64,000 nucleotides of DNA from Neelides folsomi. Taxonomy: Eukaryota; Arthropoda; Collembola; Neelipleona; Neelidae. Positions 35,101 to 45,720 of this stretch are shown here, one piece after another (the first letter of the stretch is position 1; the number at the start of each line of letters is the position of its first letter). Where the stretch lies: assembly GCA_034687125.1 (NCBI GenBank), contig JAQGBZ010000328.1, positions 1-64,000 of the forward strand. The letters are read 5' to 3'. Both the position numbers and the translations under genes were made by a program. The notes under the pieces are model-generated. The model made no database searches and was not told the DNA's origin. It worked only from the letters and a program-made list of their open reading frames with translations.

Positions 35101-37809
35101 ACAATTCAGCAATGATTGAACTTTCATCCACGATTGATAATTTAATGAAAGAAAACACAAAGTAAGTTACACTATATACATACATAAATAGAAACTTTTT
35201 AGTTTCATGTTCATAAATCCAATTTTTTATGCACAACTACTTGTTTTATAATAATCCACGTTTTTACATAATATTTATAAATACCTAATGACTTTTTAAT
35301 TGACAAAAGAGGAAACAAAGAAAAAAGTCGTCTTGAAACTGAATTGACAAAACAACGCGTACTTTTGGACGCTTTAGTTGCAAAACGGGGGGAGATTGAA
35401 AATACGAGGAAACATCTTGATCATCAAATTGAAGAAATGCAAATCCGACTCGAAGACATTTTAAGGAACATTGACAAAATGGACATTGATAAGAAGAAAA
35501 TGGTTGTTGATGGCTCAGAGCTTTGTAGACATCTTGAAGAAGCACTTTCCCGAATCGGAGATTTGAGTAAACTCAAAGCTTCTCTAAGCACTCAATTGAG
35601 CGACACAAAGAAAATGGCCGACGAGGAAGCACAAGAGAGAGTTGGGATTTTAGGCAAACTTAGGGTTGTCGAACATGAATTGGAACTTGTTCGAGAAGCG
35701 ATTCAAACAGAAGCTGCTACAAAATTCGCCCTTCAAGTAGAAATTTCAAGAGCCAAAGACAAGAGTCAACTTTACAAGGCAAAATTCGAATCTGAAGCTA
35801 CGGCCAAAATAGACGAATTAACAGAATCAAAGTAATTGTCGTTTAAATATTCTTAAGTTTAACTTACTTTTAGTTAGTTTTAGTTATCTTACATTTTAGT
35901 TAGTTTGTATTAAATTAAATATTTCTTCGGGATATTTATCATCATAGAATTTATTAATGGTAGCTTAACTTTGTTTTTAACATAGGAGACTTTTGAATCT
36001 TCGGCTTGAAGAAGGAGAGGAAGCAATATCCGATCTAACTAAAAAAGTTCTATCATATGAAAAATTGAATAACGTTCTCGACTCTAAATTGATATTTTTG
36101 AGAACTGAAGTTGACAGGGTTAGATCCATTGTCATTCACAAAGAAAAGAGCAAAATGGAATTTGAGAAAGCGAGTGATGACTGGAATACGAAGATTAAAA
36201 CTTTGATTTCTGAACGGGACATGGCTCATACAGAATGCAGAAGTTTATCATCAGAAGTCTTTAGAGCTAAAGCTAACTATGATGAGCAGAGTGAGAGGAT
36301 TGAAATTGCAAAGAGAGAAAACAAATATTACGTTCAAGAATCAAGATGTTTACAAGATCAAATAGCTTCATGTAATCGGAATGTTCAAAATTGTGAAAAG
36401 GCTTTATGCAAGCTCCAATTCGACAAGGGCGAAGTTCAAAAGAGCCTTGAACATATTGAAGCTGCTTTGGAAATGGCGGAAAATAAGAATATTCGTTTGA
36501 ACATGGAAGTTTCACAATTTAAGCAGGACGTTGAACAGAAGATGAAAGAGAAAGAAGAGGAGTTCAACGATACGAGGAAAAATCAAATGAGTGTTTTAAG
36601 CTCATTGCAAGCGAGTCTTGATGCAGAATTAACAGGAAAAACAGAGGCTTTGAGAATGAAAGCCAAGGCTGAATCCACCATTGCTGAACTTGAAATTGCT
36701 TTAGACATTTCCAACAAAGGAAATGCCAATCTCCAAGCTCAAGTTAAGAAAATTAAAGATGAAGTGAACTTGAATGACATATGTCTTCAAAATATTGAAA
36801 GAGAAAAGAAAGAAAATGATCAACAAATCACTTTAACGGAAAAGAAAGCCAAAGAGCTTCAAGATCAAATCAACGAGTCTCGTAAAACTCTCGAGAATGC
36901 CACAAAGAATAGACAAAAGGCTGAACAAGAGAGGAATCAAGCTCGGGATCAACTCCTTGAAATCAATTCTCAAAATGATAAACTCTTATCATCTAAGCGA
37001 AATCTTGAAATGGAAGTTCAAATACTTCATGTATGTAATTTGAAAAAAAATCTTATCTTAATGTGTCTTTATTTAATAAGATTTATTTGACACATTACTC
37101 TTTTCTCATACTCTTTCTCATTACACTTTTAGACTGAAATGGATAGCGGAATAAAAGACATTCAAAATGGGCAAAATAAAGCTAAAAAGGCCATGAGTGA
37201 TGCGACTAGATTGGCCGATTGCCTAAGGAAAGAACAATGCCATACGAAAGAACAAGATCAGATTAAGAGAGAAATGGAAGGGCAGGTCAGAGATTTGTTA
37301 ACCAAAGTGGAGGAAGCAGAAGGGAAAGTCGGAAGTGGAATCAAAGCTGCATTGGAAAAGTTTGACAGGAAGATTCGGACATTGGAACAGGAAATTGAAT
37401 TGAAGAAAATGTCAAGTTCTCAATATGAGAATGGGTTTAAAAAGAGTGAGAGGAAAATTAAAGAGCTTAATTTCCAAGTTGAGGAACAAAAACGATCCCA
37501 CGAAAAAATGGAAGAAGATGTCAAGGCTCTCAATATTAAAATTGTCAATTATAAGAAACTTCTTCAAGATACCGTATGTGTTTTATTGATTGATTACAAG
37601 ATTTAAAATTCTGAATAATGACTAATGATATTAAGATCATTTATAATCTGTATTTGTAGGAAGATATTGCTGCCATTAATTTGGCCAAGTATCAGAAAGC
37701 GCAACAACATTTGGAAGAAACTGGGACCCGCATTGAGCTGTCGGAAAACGCATTGATCTTTGCTCGATCCCAAGGCAGAAAAGAATCCTGTCCTTCAATG
37801 ATTCTTTAA
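29184..37809 (+). CDS. Mhc-like: Myosin heavy chain, class II muscle type, divergent, 29 exons
   Basis: Actin-based motor of thick filaments. Exons: 29184-29369, 29429-29572, 29643-29684, 29783-29897, 29998-30025, 30203-30305, 30393-30485, 30640-30703, 30784-30882, 30972-31075, 31192-31323, 31391-31510, 31588-31737, 31810-32160, 32256-32445, 32527-32576, 32654-32741, 32935-33052, 33158-33275, 33375-33511, 33597-33723, 33779-33988, 34083-34355, 34460-34759, 34851-35161, 35310-35831, 35986-37030, 37133-37573, 37660-37809. They total 5811 nt, or 1936 aa, a normal full length. The motor has P-loop GESGAGKT (173-180), switch I NDNSSRF (231-237), switch II DIAGFE (452-457), a Lys-rich loop 2 (about 620-650) and the SH region [11 protein letters not shown] (700-710). 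Two IQ-like segments lie about 785-830. Residues 850-1936 form an uninterrupted coiled-coil rod. The rod and surface loops differ greatly from insect muscle myosin, so this may be a fast-evolving paralogue. Intron 3 has a GA donor and intron 17 a GC donor. The intron 6 donor (GC?) and the exon 22 end are the least certain junctions. No duplicated alternative exons were seen. Confidence 0.93.
32821..32900. mobile_element. Mariner-like MITE inside a myosin intron
   Basis: An 80-bp element consists of two 33-bp inverted arms (32821-32853 and 32868-32900) with one mismatch and a 14-nt centre. The arms start TACAGGGTGGGCCATAA, resembling Tc1/mariner termini, and both ends carry TA, the target duplicated by that superfamily. 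It has no coding capacity. It lies in intron 17 of the myosin gene (32742-32934), the same intron that has a GC donor. Confidence 0.85.
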
Positions 37810-38741
37810 CTCTTCATTTTCTCATCATTCATTCATGATTATATTTCCTTTTGGATTGAATGACACAATGATGTTGAAAATACCAAAATTCATATAAACA
37901 TTAATTTAATTTGACAATATATTGGTCATTGGTTTGTTTAAAATGTTATAGTTAAATATATTGAACTTGCGACGTGAGCATATTAGAAAGATAATACTTA
38001 TGAAAGTCAATAAATGAAGATAAATAAATTGGTTACAAGACAAGATGATATGATGAGATTTGTACTTATATAAAAATCATTATTTAACTTGGTTGGATTC
38101 ATTACATTTTTAAATAATTCTCATACAAGGCCATATCCACAATTCCACATTATTCAATAATTCTCTTATTGTTAGATGTTAGTTAAAAGACATCATAACA
38201 TAACATAACTTATTCAAATTATTTTTACCAACTGATATAAAATATAATTGAGATATTTAACCACAAGTACAAGTGATGAATTTAATGGGGGTTGTGTAAT
38301 TGAAAGAAACGTTTTTGTGCTGACGAGGTAAGATGAAACATTTTTCATGGCGTATCGCTAGAGAATCACTTCTCCAAACCAACAACCGTAAATTACGGTC
38401 TGGGAAATGTACTGTAATGTGCATCTCCAAATCATTGTCCTTCTTAAAATTAAACTAACCATTTAATTTTAACGAAATGATTTAATAGTTGATCAACACT
38501 CGGTATATACTCCTCTTTGATTCTTATTCATTGTCTTTAAAGATGCCGTATTTGAAGAGTGCGAGTTCCTCCAAGACTTTTTATTTTGGTTCCGGAACTT
38601 AAGATTTTCTCCCAGTGTTTATTCCGGAATCCGGATCCAATACTTAATTTTCACCAACCATAGTTAAACTTTATTTAGATAAATCTTCGTCCTTTCAGAA
38701 ATCGCATTCCTTCCATATCAACTTAAAGTAGTTGGGATAAA
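37810..38741. other. Intergenic spacer between myosin and PARN
   Basis: About 0.9 kb holds the myosin 3' UTR (see the poly(A) signal) and the PARN promoter and leader. A short palindrome CCGTAAATTACGG lies near 38386-38398. No gene is recognised. Confidence 0.5.
38009..38014 (+). terminator. Poly(A) signal candidate, myosin
   Basis: AATAAA lies 200 bp after the myosin stop codon, with a second AATAAA about 13 bp further on. Confidence 0.4.
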
Positions 38742-41700
38742 ATGGAAGTCACTTGTAAAAGTAAGTTCTTTGTCAATTATTCATTTCTTTATCTTGTTGA
38801 CCAATTACAAAATTTAATTTATTATGATTATGAAACAGTTATAAATGCATTCATTTTTTCTTCTTTTTTATAGACTTCGAGGATATTCTGGCGGAGGTTG
38901 AACAGAGCATTGAAACATGTTCATTTATCGCGATTGACACTGAATTGTCTGGATTGAATGTCACCGACGAGAAGGACAATTTATTTGAAACTGTCGAGGA
39001 GCGGTATCATGTTGTGAAGAATTCGGCGTCTCAGTTCTTAATTTTGCAATTTGGCCTGTGTCCTTTTTTCTACAACAAGGAGAAGAATGAATTTACTCAC
39101 AAATGTTTTAATTTCTATACTTTTCCTCGCCAATGCTCGACCAATGCTCCGAATATTCGATTTCTTTGTGAATCCAGCTCGTTAGATTTCCTTGCATCGT
39201 ACGGCTTCAATTTCAACAAATTGATTTACGAAGGTTTATAATAATTTTAATTGACATTGTATAATTTTATTAATTTTATAACTTATTTTTTAAATGATGA
39301 ATAATTTTTAAATGCAGGAATCCCGTATTTGACATTTTCTAACGAAGCTAAGATGCAAGAAGATTGTGAAAAGAAATCGGCTCTTTTAAATTCTGAGGAA
39401 AATTCTTCTCCAATTCAAATTCCGGAAAGTCTCAAAAGTTTCATGACATCTACTGAGTAAGTTGGTTTAAAATTTGAAGAAAATGACGAAATTGGCAATT
39501 AAAATATTTACAATTTATATTTCCTTTTTTGCAGAAACAAAATAAAGGATTTCATAAGGAGTGATGAGGTTGAAATGAAAGTGGAAAACGTGACACCATT
39601 CCAGAGGAAGTTGATTTTTAACAACATCAAGCCCAAATATTCAAAGAACCTTTACTTTGAGAGCATTTTGGCTAATGAGCAAGAGAAATCGATCTCCGAG
39701 AGTGACAAGTCAGATTCAGATGGAGTTACACCAGTGCCGAGGAGAAGAAGCCCTCCGACTGTCAATGACAAGAAAGAAGATGGGAAGAGCAAGGAAAAGA
39801 ATAATTTCCAACCACCCAAACCCAAAGATCGCACAAGGATCTTGAGAATTGTGAAGCTCACTGTGGCACAACAAAATGAACGAATTGCCGAGAAGAAAAA
39901 GAACGAAATGGAAGTCATTTCAAAGGCAATTGGTTTCTCAAGAGTCATCAGAAAAATCAGTCAATCGGTAATGTCTTTATTTATAATTTTAATTTTTTTA
40001 TTTTTTACTTTATCAAATTACTACAAATTACAAATCTTTAATCATCAATAACGAATTTCTGAAATTTATTACTCTTAAATTTTAGGGGAAGATTGTTGTC
40101 GGTCACAACATGCTGTTGGATGTTTCTCATTCTATTCATCAATTCGTCGATCCTCTTCCAGACAATTTGTCCGAATTTAAGATTATGGTTCAGAATTCAT
40201 TTCCGAATCTCGTTGACACAAAATACATGTCGGCAACTCATCCGTTTAAAGATCTAATTACTTCTTCCGTTCTTGGAGATTTGTTCAAGAAAGTCCAGGA
40301 AAAACCTTTTGATCTTCCAAGTAACTTCAATTAAACATTTATACATTTTAAATTAATTTTAAATCTCCATTTTATAATTTTTGCTTTTTATTCAGAAATT
40401 TGTCAAGAAAAAGGAAAAATCAAGAAAGGCTACGATCTTTCTGATCAAAAGCTTCATGAAGCTGGATATGACGCTTTTATTACTGGAGTTAGTTTCTTGG
40501 GAATGTGCCAATATCTTGGGACGCTTCAGGTTCCTAAACAATTGAGAGTTTTTCCAGATTCTCCACTCATTATGCCCTTCCTTAACAAGTATGCGATTAA
40601 AGATTAAATTTATACAATTGTATACTTATGTTCTTGTTTATTATGATTTCACATCTTGTATTACAATCAGACAAACATGTACCGCCTTTTATAGAAAAAA
40701 ATTAATTATTCAAATTACTTGCATTTAATAATTAATTATGCAACTTTAGGTTGTTTTTAATGAGGATGCTCGACATAACGTATCTCAACATATCTGGAAC
40801 AGATTGTAAGCAAATGCAAAAAACAACGAAGCATAATAATATCGATACAAGTATTGATTATAGATTTAAATTAATTTTTTTATTTTAATTAGTGACTCCA
40901 TCTCGATCTCATGTCTTCTATGTGACTTGCCCGAAAGACGCCAGTGTTAAATCAATTAACGAGATTTTCAATCCTTTCGGTAATTCAACTCTCAATTTTA
41001 TTATTTTATTCGTCATTTTTTGAATAATTTATATGATTTATGAGTATGTAAGATAATTTTTATTTCAATGTGAATTAAATTATATATATAACCTTGAACT
41101 TGAAATATTCTACAGGTAACATTCAGATATGGTGGTTGAATTCAACTTCTCTTTTTGTCTCGTTGAGTGATAAGGGTCAATCGAACCTTGTGATGAATAA
41201 CATTGACTGTGAACCAGGATCCCTATTCAAAGTTATTCCATTCGAACAATACCAGAAAATTCAAGCTGAGAAGAAACGACCATTATTGAGCGAAAGCCCG
41301 GAGAGACCCAATGAAGTCATAAAACTCCCTGCCTCCAAAATATCTCATCTAAATGAGCAAATGAATAAAAGGCCCAAAACCGAGTAAGTAATCAATAATC
41401 TATAGTTTGACAATGCTAATAAATTGCTCATTTATATTAACTGATTTCGATAAGAAAAAACTTACACAATTCAATTTCATTCAATGGCCAACGGGAAAGG
41501 AATAGTTCAATAATTTTATAATTATTTAAATACTCGTTAAAAATCATTGTGAGGAGTTTTTTTTTGCTTCATGGGCCAAGAGCAGGAAAATCTCAATGGA
41601 ATCATATGAATCATTAATGGAATTTCAAACATAATTTATACTTCTCCTTAATATAAAAGGGTGTTGAGTGGTTGAGTAATGAGGAAAAAGGTCTTGTTTG

Positions 41701-42699
41701 TATTCTGAGCAGGTTTAGCCAATCTTTGTTTTAACTAACTAATCTCAAATAAGTAAGGCTCATAAAGTTGACCACCCATTGGTGTTTCGCAAAGTAGAAC
41801 TGAAGCTTATTCCCGTGTTGATTATATTATGTCTTTCATTCTTGAGGCTAATTAGAATTGACTGGACTAGAATAAATTAATGCCGGGTCTAGTTAACTCC
41901 CTCGAGAGTTGTTTAATCATTTTGGTCATGGTCAGTATCCTCATCCGCTTGCTCGCTTTTTCCTGTCTGCTTCATAACCTCTTCCTATGTCGGCCCTGCT
42001 TAGTCGAGTCTCCCTACAATTATTACTTCAAACAATTTTTTTCCTCCGTGAACTCACCGAGCTCTTCATTATTCGCCAAGTTCATTCCCTGCTAATGAGT
42101 TTTTCCTCTTCGCTATAATAACTTTTGTCATTGATCACCAGTATAAATAAAATAATATGCAAAATGAATAAATTGACCAAATGAGTTTTTTATACTCAAA
42201 TGGAAAATTCTGATTCTGAACTTTGCATCTGTCTAAAGAACCGTTTAGGAGCGTTTAGGAAGTTAAATTATAAATTCCCTCATAAATTTCGTTAAGTCGA
42301 AGTGTTAATCTCAAAAACTATTAGCGGAAATGGACAAATGCAAAGTGGCTAGCAAAATGAGATTTCACTTCTTGATTCGGCTAATTAAAACTTTAATTAT
42401 TTTTTCATGATTAATGACGCATTGTAAATAAAGTAAAAGAGATTCCAGGGAAACCGGCTAGGAATAGCAGGGTGCTTATGCAAGTTCTCACTCCGAGCAA
42501 TGAAGTGCAATTAGAAGGATGACCATTCTTTGAGGCAAATTGAGTTCGAAAAGAAGCTAATGAGGGCATTTATTCAAACCAGCCTGTCATAAACATTCTG
42601 ATAGAAAACAAAGTGAACACTTACCCAAATGAATTAATTTTTTTTAATTCTAGGCCGAGGAAGAAACAACTGTTTGAAGAACCGGCTTCCTGGAACTAA
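38742..42699 (+). CDS. PARN: Poly(A)-specific ribonuclease PARN, 10 exons
   Basis: 3'-5' exoribonuclease of the DEDD family that shortens poly(A) tails and matures small RNAs. Exons: 38742-38760, 38874-39233, 39318-39456, 39535-39967, 40086-40320, 40396-40588, 40750-40805, 40893-40979, 41116-41383, 42654-42699. They total 1836 nt, or 611 aa (human about 639). Catalytic residues are present: Asp28 and Glu30 (in AIDTELSG, at the same numbers as in human PARN), Asp329 (GHNMLLD), His416 and Asp421 (LHEAGYDAF). An R3H-like segment around FQRKLIF (about 190-225) is followed by a charged insert longer than the human one. An RRM-like domain covers about 485-570. The C-terminus LFEEPASWN matches the conserved LFExPxxW end of vertebrate PARN. 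It is encoded by a 15-codon last exon after a 1.27-kb intron, the longest in the gene. Exon 1 codes for only six residues. Confidence 0.95.
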
Positions 42700-42837
42700 T
42701 AATTTCATTCGGCATTCGCCATCACATCTGACCCAACCATCATTCGGCACAAATATAAGTTCTTGTACATTTTTAATATCCACCATATTGGATGAGATTT
42801 ACCCATTCATTCAATCTGCGGTCAACTTGATGAAATA

Positions 42838-42843
42838 ATAAAT
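42838..42843 (+). terminator. Poly(A) signal candidate, PARN
   Basis: AATAAA lies 139 bp after the PARN stop codon and is followed by AT-rich sequence. Confidence 0.45.
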
Positions 42844-43287
42844 AATTGCTATTAAAGCCAACCAAAATCACGTTGTGATTATAAATATCTTTAAATTTGT
42901 GTAACGTTATATTATTTATTAGTGGAGATTGGCTCTTATCAAAATACATATTTATGTTGGAAATACTTTTTAAATCAATGTTCTTTGTATAGAGAATGTT
43001 GAATCATTAGAATTTTATTTAATTGTAAGTTTATTAAAGCGTTGCGGAAAGGGCAGAGCAGACTTTGTGATATTTGAGTCGGATGAAATGAGGGAGGGAC
43101 ATGGAGAAATACAATAATAATATTATGGAATGGATGGAAAAACTCGTAAGACGGCTTAAATTATTAATTAGTTGCCTCGTTTCCAGACTTGAGTCCAATT
43201 CAGTGATATGAAGTGAGTTATCTTAGATTGAAGTCGAGATGTGTAGAAATGTGTTCTTGCTCCTTTGATTCCGCGGCTCGGGTTTAG
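42844..43287. other. Gene-free stretch downstream of PARN
   Basis: About 0.4 kb of AT-rich sequence passes into a more balanced block near 43040. I see no feature in it other than the candidate exon that begins at 43288. Confidence 0.5.
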
Positions 43288-43439
43288 TAGACGTGTTAAT
43301 TATACGCTCGAGTTTCCCATTCCGCTTTTCTCTTCACAACAACTTGATTATGAGAGTTACATAATATTTAACGAGACGAACACTGCCTCCTTCGACCCTT
43401 TTATGTTCGAATTAAGGGAGGAACAAAGGAAGAGAGAAG
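43288..43439 (+). other. Possible orphan coding exon
   Basis: The open frame reads like protein (VNYTLEFPIPLF, SYIIFNETNTASFDPFM, ELREEQRKRE). It is bounded by an acceptor-like gggtttag at its left edge and a donor-like AAG|GTGAAT at its right edge. Base composition is more balanced than the surrounding AT-rich DNA. I do not recognise a family and found no adjoining exon that would extend it. Confidence 0.2.
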
Positions 43440-43456
43440 GTGAATTAATCTTTTAA

Positions 43457-44500
43457 AGTATATCAACAATTGCTTTCCTCAATGGAAAATAAGTGTGTCG
43501 TACTGACGTGAGTGAGCTTTACTAATAACTACATTAATATTACTTATACTAGTTATTTAAAATATCAATTTAGTTGTTAATTACACTACGAATCTAGTTT
43601 TAGACTACTATGTAATTTTAAGAGGTGAAGTTCTTTAATTGTTTAATATGCTGATTGATAAGAGCGGAGTTTTTATGCTTTTATTTTAAATTTTACCTTT
43701 TAAAATATTCCTTTTTTATCAATATAATTTAATTTAGCATGTCATTGAGTTATGATCATCTCATTAGTCATTTGTTCTTAAATGAAATTTATGATTTAAC
43801 ATTTTAATCTATATTATTTTTTAAATTTTTTAACGAAAATTCATTATTTATCTTTTATTTTTTTACTTTTAAATACATTTAAATAGCTTTATTTTACCAT
43901 TTCATTTATTTATTAATATTATAATCAATTTTTCAAAACTATAGAATATCCCGCTGAGTTTACTTATAATGTTATAATTATTACAAATATGTTACATCAA
44001 TGGGTATACCTAACTATTTAATTATTAATTTACTAAATTACAATACTAAATACTTATAAAAGATATTCACATAATATTTATTATAATCGATAATCTTTAA
44101 TTTTAGTTAAGATTTACATTTGTTTTGTCTAAAGTTAGTGAGTAAGAACAATTAGTTAAGTTTATCAATTTGTTATCTCCTCGTTTAAATAAATTACGAT
44201 ACTTATTATAATTTTTGTTGTTCGTTCTACAAGAGTTGAGAATTTAATTCCATGTTGAATAAATATCTGTAATATACCACATATTTTTACTTTATAATTC
44301 ATCATTAATACATTCTGTATTTATAATATACAAATTGCAACTTTTTAATCATTAAACAATGCATATAATTTAAAATTTTTATTACTGATTTAGTCATGAA
44401 ATGTTTTTATTGAAAATAAGGCTATCAAAACGACATCATAAAATACTACTAAAATTTTATCATATTCTAAAATACTGTATACAACAGTGTACAAAGGTAT
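43457..44500. other. AT-rich stretch, nothing recognised
   Basis: About 1 kb of extremely AT-rich sequence, stop-dense in all frames, with no recognisable gene, repeat unit or hairpin. Confidence 0.6.
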
Positions 44501-45471
44501 GAAAGTTATTATATTATTATTAACAAGAAGTACAGGTGAATGGATTGTGAATGAAAAAGAAGAGTGATGATCCGCTGTTGTTGGGTTGAGGTCCGATGAA
44601 ATGGGTTAAACGAAATTTGGGATTTCCAAGGGCATTGCATTTCATTTCGAGAGTCTCCCCTCTTCCCAAGATTTGGTCGAAGAAGTATCTCTCTTTTCAA
44701 ATGCATAATGCTCCACTAGAAATCCCAATCATTGTGTAAACCACATGCTGGGCCTTTATCTCTTCTCTGGCTACATCCACTTGACGAGTCTTTTGATTGT
44801 AGTGTGTGTCCTGGAAGAAGTCGTCCTCTTCCTTCATCTCCCACCTCCTCCAGTCCACACATTTCTCATTATAATGAACTCCACTTCCCCCTTCACCTTT
44901 TATTTACGAACAGGATCCACTCATTTAGGCACATTTCCAAGGACAGAAAAAGAGGGCCATGTTAAATTAAAATAGTGAAATAAGATACCCTCTAAAAAAA
45001 TTGCACACACCTTCTACATAATATCTACCTCAATCTAGTTAAGTCTCCTTTGTTGAAGTCGTGAGCCTCGTTCCTTCTTCATATTGGATTATCGGAGGAG
45101 AGATTCAACAACTAACATTGGGGTATTCCCACATTGGCAAACAATGTTCGCTTTCATTCCAATCACCGCAATCACCATCATCGTCAAAGCCTGACCTCCC
45201 TAGTTGGAGTCATTTGAGCTTGGAACAATGAAGCGATGTTTATTTATAACATTTATAGTGGAAGGTCCACAGTGATCCTGATAGTTAATCTAAAGGTTCT
45301 TATACATCACCAGGATTGAAGCACATTGAGGAAGAAAGTGGAGTTTCCCATTTCACTTTTCTCTCTTTGTTTTTGCATGTGTGGAGTGTCGGTGTGGGTT
45401 CTTCTTCGCTCCTTCAATGGAGGTGGCGATTGGTGGGCGAGGTAATTTAGTATAGGTAGATAATATCACAC

Positions 45472-45712
45472 CTTGGGACTTAGCAGGCCAGTAGACCGAT
45501 TCAATTGTGAGGAAGCCAACTGAGCCACTAAGGCCCTAGGTGGGATATCAAATCTCCAGGTCTCATTATTATTCTGCTCCCCGGTCAGCTCATTCCCACT
45601 CCCGAGTCGTCTGCTAATCCCAGTCATCCAAACGAATTTAATTTGATGAATCAAAATAGCACTGGGACTCGTCTTGAACAAAGCCAATGTGCCTCCAAAC
45701 TCGCCCTCTTCT
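45472..45712 (-). other. Possible orphan coding exon, minus strand
   Basis: Read on the minus strand, this 241-bp segment is open throughout (visible pieces: LFKTSPSAILIHQIKFVW, ETWRFDIPPRALVAQLASSQ). It starts after an acceptor-like aagtttag and ends at a donor-like AAG|GTGTGA. It sits in a balanced-composition block (about 44550-45750). No family is recognised and no linked exon was found. Confidence 0.22.
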
Positions 45713-45720
45713 CTAAACTT

